From JBILVQ01 sp044370375 (GTDB taxonomy: Bacteria > Bacteroidota > Bacteroidia > UBA4408), in assembly GCA_044370375.1 (NCBI GenBank), contig JBILVQ010000009.1:1-29725 (forward strand): a DNA stretch of 29,725 nucleotides. Direction: 5' to 3'. The notes below the pieces were generated by a model that worked only from the letters and a program-made list of their open reading frames with translations, searched no databases and was not told the origin of the DNA. Positions 12,922-21,244 of this stretch are shown piece after piece. The position numbers and the translations under genes are program-made. Within the stretch, counting starts at the first letter, position 1; every line of letters starts with the position of its first letter.

Positions 12922-14190
12922 ATGCAGCCAATAATCAAGATTGACGGAGTAAGCAAATTGTACCGTTTGGGTAGCATTGGTACAGGTTCACTGGGGCAGG
13001 ATTTAACCCGTGTTTGGGCCAAAATGCGCGGAAAAGAAGACCCCTTTGCCATTGTAGGACAAAGCAATGACCGAACCAAACAGGCTGATTCTGATTTTGT
13101 TTGGAGTTTGCGCAATATCAACTTTTCGGTCAATAAGGGCGAAACCCTTGGTGTGATTGGAAGAAATGGTGCAGGCAAAAGTACATTGCTGAAAATTCTT
13201 TCAAGAGTAACCGGTCCTAGCACAGGTTCCATCAAAATCAATGGGCGCCTGGCCAGTCTGCTAGAAGTTGGAACAGGCTTTCATCCGGAATTGACCGGCA
13301 AAGAAAATATCTTTTTAAACGGTGCCATCCTGGGGATGCGGAAAGCGGAAATTAAATCTAAACTTGACGAAATCATTGATTTTGCAGGTGTTGCAAGATA
13401 CATTGACACCCCGGTAAAAAGGTATTCTTCCGGCATGTACGTTCGGTTGGCCTTTGCCGTAGCCGCGCATTTAGATCCTGAAATTCTGGTGGTTGACGAA
13501 GTATTGGCCGTTGGTGATGCGGAATTTCAAAAGAAGTGTCTTGGAAAAATGAAGGATGTAAGTGAACACGATGGACGAACCATCCTTTTCGTGAGTCACA
13601 ACATGTCTGCCGTTGAAAAACTTTGTACCAGATCCATTTTATTGGAACACGGTACGGTAGTAAAGGATGGTCCCTCGAAAGAGGTCATTGATCATTACCA
13701 TGCCCGATACAGGCCACAAGCGCAGGAGTTGGAATGGAATGAGCAGGACGCTCCGGGAAATGATTTGTTCAGGGTTCTCAGAATCTCTGCCATTAATCCG
13801 GTTGCTGAAGACAGCAAAAAATTAATGGTTACCGAACCCATTCATCTTGAAATGGCTTTTGCCTATCATGGACCCGACATTGGTTTTAATTTAAGCATTG
13901 TTGTGTTGACCATGGATGGAACACCGGTATTTAATCTTTCAACTAAACCTTGTCCTATTAGTAAAGGAAAATTTGTGGCAACGCTTGAAATGCCTGCCAA
14001 TTATATGAATTCTGAGGTGTATCTATTGTCGCTTTATTTTGTCCGTGACACCTCTGCGGTAGATCTTCGCATTGATGAAATTTTTTCATTCGAAGTGCTG
14101 GATACTCCGCGCACAGGAAACTATTACGGAAAATGGATTGGCACAGTAAGACCCACCCTCTTTAATTTTAAATTGAAATCAGATGATTAA
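12922..14190 (+). CDS. Wzt-like ABC transporter ATP-binding protein with C-terminal glycan-binding domain
   Basis: From ATG 12922 the product has 422 aa; a TTG at 12892 would add ten residues in the promoter region. Residues 1-~260 are the nucleotide-binding domain: Walker A GRNGAGKST (80-88), signature RYSSGM (167-172), Walker B ILVVDE (188-193) and switch His226 (VSHNMS). The YSSGM signature and KGETLGVIGRNGAGKSTLLKILS wording are typical of O-antigen/teichoic-acid exporters (Wzt, TagH). Residues ~275-422 form a beta-rich C-terminal domain (EPIHLEMAFAYHGPDIGFNLSIVVL, ISKGKFVATLEMP, LDTPRTGNYYGKWIGTVRP) like Wzt_C, which in O9a/O12 systems reads the capped glycan end. The partner permease (Wzm) is not in this window. 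The stop overlaps the next gene by 8 bp. Confidence 0.92.
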   Translation: MQPIIKIDGVSKLYRLGSIGTGSLGQDLTRVWAKMRGKEDPFAIVGQSNDRTKQADSDFVWSLRNINFSVNKGETLGVIGRNGAGKSTLLKILSRVTGPSTGSIKINGRLASLLEVGTGFHPELTGKENIFLNGAILGMRKAEIKSKLDEIIDFAGVARYIDTPVKRYSSGMYVRLAFAVAAHLDPEILVVDEVLAVGDAEFQKKCLGKMKDVSEHDGRTILFVSHNMSAVEKLCTRSILLEHGTVVKDGPSKEVIDHYHARYRPQAQELEWNEQDAPGNDLFRVLRISAINPVAEDSKKLMVTEPIHLEMAFAYHGPDIGFNLSIVVLTMDGTPVFNLSTKPCPISKGKFVATLEMPANYMNSEVYLLSLYFVRDTSAVDLRIDEIFSFEVLDTPRTGNYYGKWIGTVRPTLFNFKLKSDD

Positions 14191-14986
14191 TCTTCTGAAA
14201 AAAATTGTTCCCGACAATTTGAAAACTATGCTTCGCAAGAGCATACCGGGAATGCCCGAAAGAGCCAACTACTATTGTCCTGTTTGCGATAAGCCGGTCA
14301 TAAGATTTAAGCCCATTGATGAACACATCCTGCGAAACCTTGATAAACACGGTTATGTGCACAGTTTGTTTTTAACAGAGACCCTTAATTTATTTGAGTA
14401 TTCTTGCCCCCATTGCAATGCATCTGACCGTGAACGGTTGTATGCAATATATGCCAAAAGCAGAAAAAACGAATTGGTAAAGGGGCAAAAAATGCTGGAA
14501 ATAGCTCCCGGTGTGCATTTCAGAAATATGCTTTCTCAATGGCCCGGTGTGCAATACACATGTGGTGATTTGATGCGTGAGGATGTAGATTACAAAATAG
14601 ACATTACCAATATTCATCAATTCCCCGAAAACTCTTTTGATTGTATTGTTTGTTCCCATGTTTTGGAACATGTAAAGGAGGACCAAAAAGCAGTTGCAGA
14701 ATTATACCGAATTTTAAAACCCGGTGGCTGGGGAATTTTGATGGTGCCCATTAAATTGGAGCTAGAACAAACCCTTGAAAAGCCTGAAATTCAGTCGGAA
14801 GCTGATCGCTGGAAATACTACGGACAAAACGACCATGTGAGACTTTACTCGAAAAGTGGTTGGCTGAATCGGCTGAAGGGCGCAGGCTTTAAAGTTAACC
14901 AATTGGGGATAGAGCAATTCGGTAAGGAAGCCTTTACCATCCATGGTATTCATCCTAGATCCATCTTATACATTGTTGAAAAATGA
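14183..14986 (+). CDS. Methyltransferase with N-terminal zinc-binding Cys pairs
   Basis: This 267-aa protein has two CxxC pairs in its first 80 residues (C32/C35 in YYCPVCDKPV and C75/C78 in YSCPHCNASDRERLY), likely one zinc site. A class I SAM domain follows: KMLEIAPGVHFRNML (103-117), CGDLMREDVDYKIDI, the FDCIVCSHVLEHV motif (typical Methyltransf_11) and ELYRILKPGGWGILMVP. The N-terminal zinc module plus SDRERLY is a recurring layout in methyltransferases of polysaccharide loci. It starts 8 bp inside the ABC gene end, and its own stop overlaps the aminotransferase ATG (ATGA at 14983), so three genes are coupled. It may methylate the glycan or a precursor; the exact target is not visible. 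Confidence 0.87.
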   Translation: MINLLKKIVPDNLKTMLRKSIPGMPERANYYCPVCDKPVIRFKPIDEHILRNLDKHGYVHSLFLTETLNLFEYSCPHCNASDRERLYAIYAKSRKNELVKGQKMLEIAPGVHFRNMLSQWPGVQYTCGDLMREDVDYKIDITNIHQFPENSFDCIVCSHVLEHVKEDQKAVAELYRILKPGGWGILMVPIKLELEQTLEKPEIQSEADRWKYYGQNDHVRLYSKSGWLNRLKGAGFKVNQLGIEQFGKEAFTIHGIHPRSILYIVEK

Positions 14987-16053
14987 TTCCTGTAACCAAA
15001 CCTTTTAGTCCACCCATTGAGGAATACAAACGCCACATTGATGGCATTTGGGAGCGAAATTGGTTTACCAACAATGGTCCCTTGGTTTTGGAATTGGAAA
15101 AAAAACTTCGGCAGCATTTAGATTTACAACAACTGTTGTTTCTTGGCAACGGAACCATTGCCATACAAATTGCCATCAAAGCCCTTGAACTTAAAGGTGA
15201 AATAATCACAACTCCTTTTTCTTATGTTGCCACAACCAGCAGCATTGTTTGGGAAAATTGTGTTCCGGTTTTTGCGGATATTGATGAAGAAACGTTGAAT
15301 ATTTCTCCGGCTTCTATCGAGGCTTGTATCACTGAAAAAACGACCGCCATTCTTGCCACCCATGTTTATGGCAATCCCTGCGATATTGATGCCATTGATG
15401 CTTTGGCAAAAAAACACGGTCTCAAAGTTATTTATGATGCGGCCCATTGCTTTGGAACATTGTACAAAGGCCGCTCTGTATTTGGTTTTGGTGATGTAAG
15501 TACCACCAGTTTTCATGCAACCAAACTATTTCACACCATAGAAGGTGGTGCGGTTTTTAGCACCGATGAAGCAGTGCATGCCCGAATGTCTTACATGCGT
15601 AATTTCGGTCATAACGGACCTGTAACCTTTGCCGGTTTGGGAATTAACGGAAAAAATAGCGAGTTCCATGCAGCCATGGGCCTTGTTAATTTGAATTACA
15701 TCGCTGAAATTCTTGAAAAACGCCAATTGGTGCACCAATGGTACGACAGATTGTTACAAGGTAAAGATGTAAGAAAACCTGCTGTTACAGCACAATCCAC
15801 CTTTAATTATTCTTACTACCCGCTTGTTTTTCCGTCGGAAGAAATTCTGCTACAAGTTATTGATAAGATGCAGCAGCAGAATATTTTCCCGCGCAGATAC
15901 TTCTACCCTACCCTATCATCGCTCCATTATGTAACTAACCCTTACAAAACACCCATCGCTGATGCGGTGAGCAAAAGGGTAATATGCCTTCCGCTTTTTC
16001 ACACCATCACCGAAGAGGAAGTGATGCAGGTGTCCCAAGCGATACAATTTTAA
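14983..16053 (+). CDS. DegT/DnrJ/EryC1/StrS-family PLP aminotransferase
   Basis: The 356-aa length and motifs fit sugar aminotransferases that turn a nucleotide-linked ketosugar into an aminosugar using Glu or Gln. Seen are FTNNGPLVLELEKKL (28-42), the LGNGT loop (54-58), TPFSYVATTSSI (77-88), ATHVYGNPCDIDAI (125-138), the PLP-contacting Asp in VIYDAAHCFG (149-158), and the Schiff-base Lys181 in FHATKLFHTIEGGA. A His..Glu pair and GINGKNSEFHAAMGLVNL follow, as in the family. It is tied to the upstream methyltransferase by an ATGA overlap and lies 19 bp before the ATP-grasp gene. No sugar dehydratase or epimerase is seen nearby, so its sugar substrate must come from elsewhere, or the substrate may not be a sugar. 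Confidence 0.92.
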   Translation: MIPVTKPFSPPIEEYKRHIDGIWERNWFTNNGPLVLELEKKLRQHLDLQQLLFLGNGTIAIQIAIKALELKGEIITTPFSYVATTSSIVWENCVPVFADIDEETLNISPASIEACITEKTTAILATHVYGNPCDIDAIDALAKKHGLKVIYDAAHCFGTLYKGRSVFGFGDVSTTSFHATKLFHTIEGGAVFSTDEAVHARMSYMRNFGHNGPVTFAGLGINGKNSEFHAAMGLVNLNYIAEILEKRQLVHQWYDRLLQGKDVRKPAVTAQSTFNYSYYPLVFPSEEILLQVIDKMQQQNIFPRRYFYPTLSSLHYVTNPYKTPIADAVSKRVICLPLFHTITEEEVMQVSQAIQF

Positions 16054-16072
16054 CCGCGAATTACCCCAATTG

Positions 16073-17290
16073 ATGAAACGACTATTGATGCTGGGCGGTG
16101 CCGATATTCAATTAACGGCCATTAAAACCGCTAAAGAATTAGGCTATTATGTGATTACGTGTGATTATTTACCCGATAATCCGGGGCATAAAATATCGCA
16201 TGAATACCATAATGTAAGCACCACCAACCGCGAAGCAGTGCTGGAATTGGCCATGCAGTTAAAAATTGACGGTATTTCAGCCTATGCCTCAGACCCTGCT
16301 GCGCTAACCGCTGCCTTTGTTTCAGAGAAAATGGGTATTCCGGGAAATCCTTTCAACAATGTTTTAAGACTTTCAGATAAGTTTGAATTCAGGTCGGTTC
16401 AAAAAGAAATCAATATCCCGCATCCAAGATTTGCAACGGTTACTTCACCGGACGATGTCCTAAAAATCATCGCAGAACTTCCACATGGTGGCATCATCAA
16501 ACCTGTTGACACCTCTGGCAGCAAAGGGATTTACACCATTCATCGCGATAGAAAAGAAACGCTTGACCGAAAATTTTTGGCGGCTATCATTGAAGAAGGC
16601 TTGCAATATTCAAGGATGAAACGCCTTATTCTGGAAGAATATATTCCACGCAAGGGAAATTTAATGTCGGGCGATTTTCTAATTGAAAACGGAAAAATTC
16701 TTTTTCATTGCTTCGGAGATGTCCATTTCAATACCGCACTGAGCGGCCTTACCCCGCGGGCGATTTCATTGCCGGCATCCAAACCGGCCGATTTTTTAGA
16801 AAAGGTAAAAAATCAATTGCAACAATTAATCAGTCATCTTGAAATCAAAACAGGGGTATTCAATGCTGATGTGATTGAGGATGATTTGGGAAACCCAGTT
16901 GTCATTGATATAGGGGCCAGAAATGGAGGAAATATGTTCAACGACATCATCTTTTACCATTCAGGCGTAAATCTTATTGAACTTTCTATGCGACAATGCG
17001 TTGGAGAATCGGTTAGCGTGCAATATAATGGCGAAATTAAGGGATACTTTGCGCACAATGTGATTCATTCTTTGCAAACGGGAACCCTCCAATCCATTGA
17101 ATTTTCCGAAACCATTGAGCCCTTGATTATTTATCGGTCTTTCAACAAAAAAAGTGGAGACCAGGTACACCGTTTTGATAATTCATCCTTCCGGATTGGC
17201 TTGATTTTATTGCACTTTAAATCCTTCGAACAAATGCATGAAATTCTCGGAAATATTTATGAGCACATGCTGGTAAAAGTGGCACCCTGA
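16073..17290 (+). CDS. ATP-grasp family ligase
   Basis: This 405-aa enzyme has the three-part ATP-grasp layout. The N-terminal Rossmann-like domain is KRLLMLGGADIQLTAIKTAKELGYYVITCDY (2-32). The middle lid includes LRLSDKFEFRSVQKEINIPHPRF and IIKPVDTSGSKGIYTI. The C-terminal catalytic part includes RLILEEYIPRKGNLMSGDFLI, the Mg-binding VFNADVIED and PVVIDIGARNGGNMF. Such enzymes join a carboxylate, activated as acyl phosphate, to an amine, thiol or imino group. It resembles the carboxylate-amine ligases of the carbamoyl-phosphate synthase/PurK group found in natural-product and cell-surface loci. I chose the ATG at 16073; the TTG directly before it is less likely. In context it may attach an amino acid to a sugar amine or another amino acid. 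Confidence 0.88.
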   Translation: MKRLLMLGGADIQLTAIKTAKELGYYVITCDYLPDNPGHKISHEYHNVSTTNREAVLELAMQLKIDGISAYASDPAALTAAFVSEKMGIPGNPFNNVLRLSDKFEFRSVQKEINIPHPRFATVTSPDDVLKIIAELPHGGIIKPVDTSGSKGIYTIHRDRKETLDRKFLAAIIEEGLQYSRMKRLILEEYIPRKGNLMSGDFLIENGKILFHCFGDVHFNTALSGLTPRAISLPASKPADFLEKVKNQLQQLISHLEIKTGVFNADVIEDDLGNPVVIDIGARNGGNMFNDIIFYHSGVNLIELSMRQCVGESVSVQYNGEIKGYFAHNVIHSLQTGTLQSIEFSETIEPLIIYRSFNKKSGDQVHRFDNSSFRIGLILLHFKSFEQMHEILGNIYEHMLVKVAP

Positions 17291-17321
17291 CCGCTCTACC
17301 TTTCCGCGGCTTCGGTACCTT

Positions 17322-17476
17322 AGCCTTGAATGCTTCCGGACAACTCAAAATATCCTGGAATCGGCTGATAGCCGTGCCTTCCCTGTATTTTGCATCGGAA
17401 GCGGTCGAGGACTGTAAAGGCTTTGATCTTGTGTTGAAACAAAGACAACAATTTCCTAACCATTGCTGAAAGCCTT
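17322..17476 (+). ncRNA. Candidate structured RNA (nested inverted repeats) in the gap before the PLP-enzyme gene
   Basis: The 286-bp gap 17291-17576 has no supported gene but shows an ordered set of nested pairings. AGCCTT 17322-17327 pairs with AAGGCT 17417-17422. GCTTCCG 17332-17338 pairs with CGGAAGC 17396-17402. CAAAATA 17346-17352 pairs with TATTTTG 17386-17392. GGAA 17357-17360 pairs with TTCC 17379-17382. CGGCT 17362-17366 pairs with AGCCG 17370-17374. Together they form one long, interrupted rod. In addition AAGGCTTT (17417-17424) can pair instead with AAAGCCTT (17469-17476, 8 bp), so the outermost helix has a competing partner. I match it to no known RNA family; a 6S-like RNA or a cis-acting leader are the best guesses. 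Confidence 0.45.
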
Positions 17477-17515
17477 ATTCTATGGGCATTTCATGAAAAT
17501 GATGGTGATGAAAGG

Positions 17516-17546
17516 TTGACCTTTTCAAAAAAAATTTGCATGTTTG
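17516..17546 (+). promoter_or_regulatory. Weak promoter candidate for the PLP enzyme/GHMP kinase genes
   Basis: TTG at 17516-17518, a 20-nt spacer, then CATGTTTG at 17539-17546 (one mismatch to TAnnTTTG), 30 nt before the ATG at 17577. If used, the structured region upstream would not be part of this mRNA. Confidence 0.3.
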
Positions 17547-17576
17547 TGGTTTCAACACTATCAGCAAGAACCATTG

Positions 17577-18482
17577 ATGATTTATTCTTCCATGATTGAT
17601 ATGATTGGTAATACGCCTTATGTGCAGTATAAAACCAATGAAATTAAGGATGCCCGAATTTTTGTAAAACTGGAAAGCTGGAACCCAACCGGCAGTATTA
17701 AAGACAGGGCAGCCATTTACAACATCAAAGACGCTATTCAATCGGGGAAATTAACTCCCGGTAAAACCATTTTAGATGCTAGTAGCGGCAACATGGCTTG
17801 TGCCCTTGCCTACTTTGGAAAGCTGCTGGGCTATAGGGTAAAAGTAGTTTGCAACAGCAAATTAACCCAGGATAAAAAGCAATTCATTGAATACTTTGGT
17901 GCATCCTTGAGTGTACATGGCGACCTAACCATTGAGGGTAACCGGTTGTGTAGAGAATGGGCAGAAAGCCCTGAGGGAAAAGATGAATATTGCTTTTTGG
18001 ATCAATTGCATAACATGGCCAACCCTCGTGCTGCCTATGAAACCCTTGGCCCTGAAATATTGCGCGATTTTCCACAGGTTGCTGCAGTTGTAGGTTCCAT
18101 GGGATCGGGAGGAAGTATGTGCGGAACTTCCCGCTATATCAAGGAAAAGAAGAAAGACACTTACATTGTTACCTCTCAGGCTGCCCATGGGACGAAAATC
18201 CCCGGAACAGGAGCCTTTGTAGATGGTGACTATATTACGCCCTTCATCATTGAATTGCGCGAAACGCCCTTGTATGATGAAACCATTTCTATTCATTTAG
18301 CCGAGGCTGAAAAAAGAACCAAGGAACTAGCCGCGCAGGGAATTTTTGTCGGCATCCAAGGAGGTGGAGTTTTACATGCAGCCATTGATGCCATTAACAG
18401 GAATCATATCAAAGGTGATGTGGTAATGGTCATTGGTGACTCGGGTTGGAAAAACATGGACAAATTAAAAGCGCTTATTTAG
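17577..18482 (+). CDS. Cysteine synthase/CBS-like PLP enzyme (beta-substitution)
   Basis: This 301-aa fold-type II PLP enzyme shows IGNTPYV (10-16), the Schiff-base Lys42 in WNPTGSIKDRAA (36-47), the substrate-binding SSGNMACALAYF (69-80; O-acetylserine enzymes usually have a TSGNTG loop) and the phosphate-cup loop GSMGSGGSMCGTSRYIK (173-189). GIQGGGVLHAA and IGDSGWKNM lie near the end. O-acetylserine enzymes swap acetate for sulfide. The changed SSGNMA loop, and a GHMP kinase one base downstream, suggest an O-phospho-amino-acid substrate as in SbnA-like enzymes that make 2,3-diaminopropionate precursors; that is inference. I chose the ATG at 17577. The TTG at 17544 overlaps the promoter-like motif. 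The next gene starts two bases after its stop, so they share an mRNA. Confidence 0.87.
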   Translation: MIYSSMIDMIGNTPYVQYKTNEIKDARIFVKLESWNPTGSIKDRAAIYNIKDAIQSGKLTPGKTILDASSGNMACALAYFGKLLGYRVKVVCNSKLTQDKKQFIEYFGASLSVHGDLTIEGNRLCREWAESPEGKDEYCFLDQLHNMANPRAAYETLGPEILRDFPQVAAVVGSMGSGGSMCGTSRYIKEKKKDTYIVTSQAAHGTKIPGTGAFVDGDYITPFIIELRETPLYDETISIHLAEAEKRTKELAAQGIFVGIQGGGVLHAAIDAINRNHIKGDVVMVIGDSGWKNMDKLKALI

Positions 18483-18483
18483 C

Positions 18484-19368
18484 ATGATGAATTTTCATTC
18501 AAATATTTCGGTTGGCTACGGAAAGGCCCATTCAAGTTTCGGTGAGTTGTTGCAGGGAAGATTGAAAGGAGATGTTGATTTCCTGGTTACCTTACCCATC
18601 GATATGTGGTCGATTTGTAATCTGACCTCCATTCGCAGAAATGGTCCATTGGTGATTAACTGCGAATATTTTAAATCGGCAAGAGTAGCAGAAATGTTGC
18701 TCGATAAATTGGGAATCAAAGATGGTTATGAATTAACCATTTCCTTTTCAAGAAACATCCCTGTTGGAAAGGGCCTTAGCTCCAGCACGGCCGATATGCT
18801 TTCTACCATCAGGGCCTTGCAAGAAGTATTCGGTTTCCTGTTGCGTGAAAAAACCATTTCAGAAATTTTTACCTCTATTGAACCACACGATGGTTTGATG
18901 TATAAATCCTGTGTTGTTTATAATCACCGCAAAGGCGAACTGATTGAAGAATTGGTGTATATTCCCGATTATTGGCTTATTGCCATTGACTTTGGGGGTG
19001 AAATTAATACCATTGAATACAATGCAAAATTGAATTTTACACCAGAAATTATAGCACAATACGATCAACTGCTGAAGGATTTGGAGTCGGCTTTTGCCGA
19101 ACAAAATGATGCTAAAATTGCAACATGTGCAACAGGCTCTACAGCGCTTCATCTGAATTTTCATCAACATCCGAAAAAATTACAGGTGTTTAATGAAAGA
19201 AATGATTTTGCACCATTGGGCGTTGTAAACACCCATAGTGGAACCTGCCTTGGTTTTTTATATCCGAAAACAAAAACACTAAAGGAAATCAATGCACTGG
19301 CTGAACAAATTCAGTCAAGATACAATTTGCCCGTTTTCGTTACCAATACGCTTAAACTCCTTATCTGA
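18484..19368 (+). CDS. GHMP kinase, PduX (L-threonine kinase)-like
   Basis: This 294-aa small-molecule kinase has the N-terminal AHSSFGELLQGRL (15-27), which matches the S.GEL.QG opening of PduX-type kinases, and LVTLPIDMWS (34-43). The phosphate-binding GHMP motif is IPVGKGLSSSTADMLSTI (92-109); PduX has the very similar IPVAKGMASSTADI. SIEPHDGLMYKSCVVY corresponds to the PduX stretch SLEPTDS. PduX turns L-threonine into O-phospho-L-threonine for cobalamin side-chain synthesis. No cobalamin gene is visible here, so another fate for the product is likely. It sits between a cysteine-synthase-like enzyme and a methyltransferase and overlaps the latter (TGATG at 19366-19370). Ser or Thr as substrate is inferred. 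Confidence 0.82.
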   Translation: MMNFHSNISVGYGKAHSSFGELLQGRLKGDVDFLVTLPIDMWSICNLTSIRRNGPLVINCEYFKSARVAEMLLDKLGIKDGYELTISFSRNIPVGKGLSSSTADMLSTIRALQEVFGFLLREKTISEIFTSIEPHDGLMYKSCVVYNHRKGELIEELVYIPDYWLIAIDFGGEINTIEYNAKLNFTPEIIAQYDQLLKDLESAFAEQNDAKIATCATGSTALHLNFHQHPKKLQVFNERNDFAPLGVVNTHSGTCLGFLYPKTKTLKEINALAEQIQSRYNLPVFVTNTLKLLI

Positions 19369-20288
19369 TGTCGAATCCTGTTTCTTCCAATATTCGACTA
19401 AAAGCTCATTTGCCTGCAGATTTTCTTACGCAGAAAAAAGATGATCACGGCATTGTTCTTTGTAAAATTGATAATACGGAGTCGTTTTTGTTTCACCAAA
19501 AGCACACCAAAGGCGCTCACCTGCGAAAACTTACCAATGTAAAGTTTCACCAAATTCAATGGGAAACGCCCTATTACAATAAGGTACTGGAGAGTTTTTT
19601 GGAAGGAATGGATTTAAAAGGAAAAACCATTCTTGACTTTGGTTGCGGTGATGGACGTTTTACACAATTCCTTATCGACAAAGGGGCTGATCGTCTTTAT
19701 TGTGTAGATTTTGATTATGCCACATTGCACTCCTTGTCGGAGTATGTTAAAGAGAAAGGACTTGAAGACAAGGTAACCATTATACATTCAGATTTCGATA
19801 ACCTTCCCTTTGAAGGCGAACAATTTGATTTGGTACTTTCCATTGGCGTAATTTATTATTTGAATGAACGCTATGAAGAAGTGGTGAAAACCTTTCATCA
19901 ATTGATGCATCCAAAGGCGCTCTTTATTACGAGTGACCCCGAATTGGAAGGTTTCTTTCTTCGTACCTTGTTGTTTGATTCACTGCCCGATGCCATTGAG
20001 GTTTTTGAGCGCAGGAGATTTAAAGAAACCAAAGATAAAACCGGCTTTAGCTTCAGAGTCTTCGACAAAGAAGAATGGAAAAAAATATTTACTCAGGCCG
20101 GCTTCGAAATAATAGACCATAAAGGAATAAGTCTTTTTCATAATTTACTCCGTGTACTGCATTTAAGAGGAATAATTTCAGAAAAAGAAATTGAAGCAAA
20201 TGAATCATCGGTTTGGAAGATATTTGATTATCTACATGATCATGGTGAGCTTCATAAACACCTTTTATGGAAACTGCAGAAGCCTTAA
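19368..20288 (+). CDS. Class I SAM-dependent methyltransferase, 306 aa
   Basis: Motif I is TILDFGCGDGRFTQFL (87-102), followed by LYCVDFDYATLHSL, IIHSDFDNLPFEGEQFDLVLSIGVIYYL and FHQLMHPKALFITSDP. The 85-residue N-terminal part and the ~100-residue C-terminal part (FSFRVFDKEEWKKIFTQAGFEII plus a Lys/His-rich end) flank the SAM core, and the F...W...GF.I motif is common in Methyltransf_11/25 proteins. It overlaps the kinase stop by one base and overlaps the first glycosyltransferase by 22 bp. It may methylate the kinase/PLP-enzyme product or the glycan; no visible motif decides between these. Confidence 0.87.
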   Translation: MSNPVSSNIRLKAHLPADFLTQKKDDHGIVLCKIDNTESFLFHQKHTKGAHLRKLTNVKFHQIQWETPYYNKVLESFLEGMDLKGKTILDFGCGDGRFTQFLIDKGADRLYCVDFDYATLHSLSEYVKEKGLEDKVTIIHSDFDNLPFEGEQFDLVLSIGVIYYLNERYEEVVKTFHQLMHPKALFITSDPELEGFFLRTLLFDSLPDAIEVFERRRFKETKDKTGFSFRVFDKEEWKKIFTQAGFEIIDHKGISLFHNLLRVLHLRGIISEKEIEANESSVWKIFDYLHDHGELHKHLLWKLQKP

Positions 20289-21241
20289 ATCAAAAACCTC
20301 TGGTATCCGTGATTATGATGGCCTATAATCACGAGGCTTATATTGCGCAATCTATTGACAGTGTGCTCTCCCAAAAGGTTAACTTTCCTTATGAAATTAT
20401 CATTGGTGAAGATGGTTCCAAAGACCAGACAGCCACAATTTTGCGGAAATATCAACAGCAGTTCCCGGATAAAATAAAAGTTATTTTTCAAGACCAGTCG
20501 AAGAAAATTTTTGTAGAAGGGAAACCCACCGGACGTTATAACTTCATGAACACCCTGCAGCAAGCCCGTGGAAAATATATGGCAATGTTGGATGGAGATG
20601 ATTATTGGGTGGATGAAAACAAATTGCAAAAACAGGTAGATTTTTTGGAGTCGCATCCTGATTATGCCATTTATGCTGCCAATGGTTTATATGTTTCAGA
20701 TGATATAAGCATTCATGGAAAACCAATTAACGAACCGGAAACAGCCGAAAAACATCTCAGTGAAAAAGATTTTAGCACACAAAATCATTTGCTAACGGCT
20801 ACGGTCATGTTCCGAAATACCCAACTTCATTTTCCTCCAGAATTTTTGGAATTAATCTTTGCAGATTGGTTTTTATTTGTGATTTTTCTTTCAGAACACC
20901 ACCAAAAAGCTTATCGCTCAAAAGAAATCATGGCTCATTACAGAGCCAATGGTGTAGGCACATTCAGCGGAATCGGCAACATCAACATCTGTCGAACCCA
21001 TCGTAATACGCTATATTTTATTAACAGATACATGAATCGTTTGAAAGGAAATAAAACGGTAAGCGATCTTATAAAAAAATACAACTATTCTCTTTTCTCG
21101 GAATACTACAGAATGAAAGATTATAAAAAAGCGTGGCAGGTCATCAAAGACCATTATCGCTTTTTAGGATTTGATATTTCTGTAAAAGATTATTTTTGGC
21201 TGATGCGTCAAAAAACAAACCCCTACCCTGTGTTTGCCTGA
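20267..21241 (+). CDS. Glycosyltransferase family 2 (A)
   Basis: This 324-aa inverting, GT-A-fold transferase opens with PLVSVIMMAYNHEAYIAQSI (11-30), then IIIGEDGSKDQT (nucleotide-binding Asp) and the metal-binding AMLDGDDYWVDENKL (106-120). The acceptor half has FADWFLFVIFLSEHHQ (compare the ED/AD.DL.LR motif). There is no membrane segment, so it probably acts at the inner face of the cytoplasmic membrane, adding one sugar to a lipid-linked intermediate. The start at 20267 overlaps the methyltransferase end by 22 bp, and the next transferase starts 3 bp after its stop. The sugar and linkage cannot be told. Confidence 0.9.
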   Translation: METAEALNQKPLVSVIMMAYNHEAYIAQSIDSVLSQKVNFPYEIIIGEDGSKDQTATILRKYQQQFPDKIKVIFQDQSKKIFVEGKPTGRYNFMNTLQQARGKYMAMLDGDDYWVDENKLQKQVDFLESHPDYAIYAANGLYVSDDISIHGKPINEPETAEKHLSEKDFSTQNHLLTATVMFRNTQLHFPPEFLELIFADWFLFVIFLSEHHQKAYRSKEIMAHYRANGVGTFSGIGNINICRTHRNTLYFINRYMNRLKGNKTVSDLIKKYNYSLFSEYYRMKDYKKAWQVIKDHYRFLGFDISVKDYFWLMRQKTNPYPVFA

Positions 21242-21244
21242 TCC

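Noticed and set aside
12783..13241. N-terminal extension of the minus-strand methyltransferase to 418 aa
   Set aside because: The extra 153 codons are antisense to the conserved ABC ATPase and its promoter, do not resemble a methyltransferase, and a perfect -7 element inside them points to a start at 12782.
17332..17402. Cobalamin or SAM riboswitch
   Set aside because: The kinase (PduX-like) and PLP enzyme made these tempting, but the conserved boxes I know for those riboswitches are not present.
17289..17420. Open plus-strand frame through the gap after the ATP-grasp gene
   Set aside because: It lacks a start codon in context, resembles no protein, and its bases are better explained by the nested inverted repeats.
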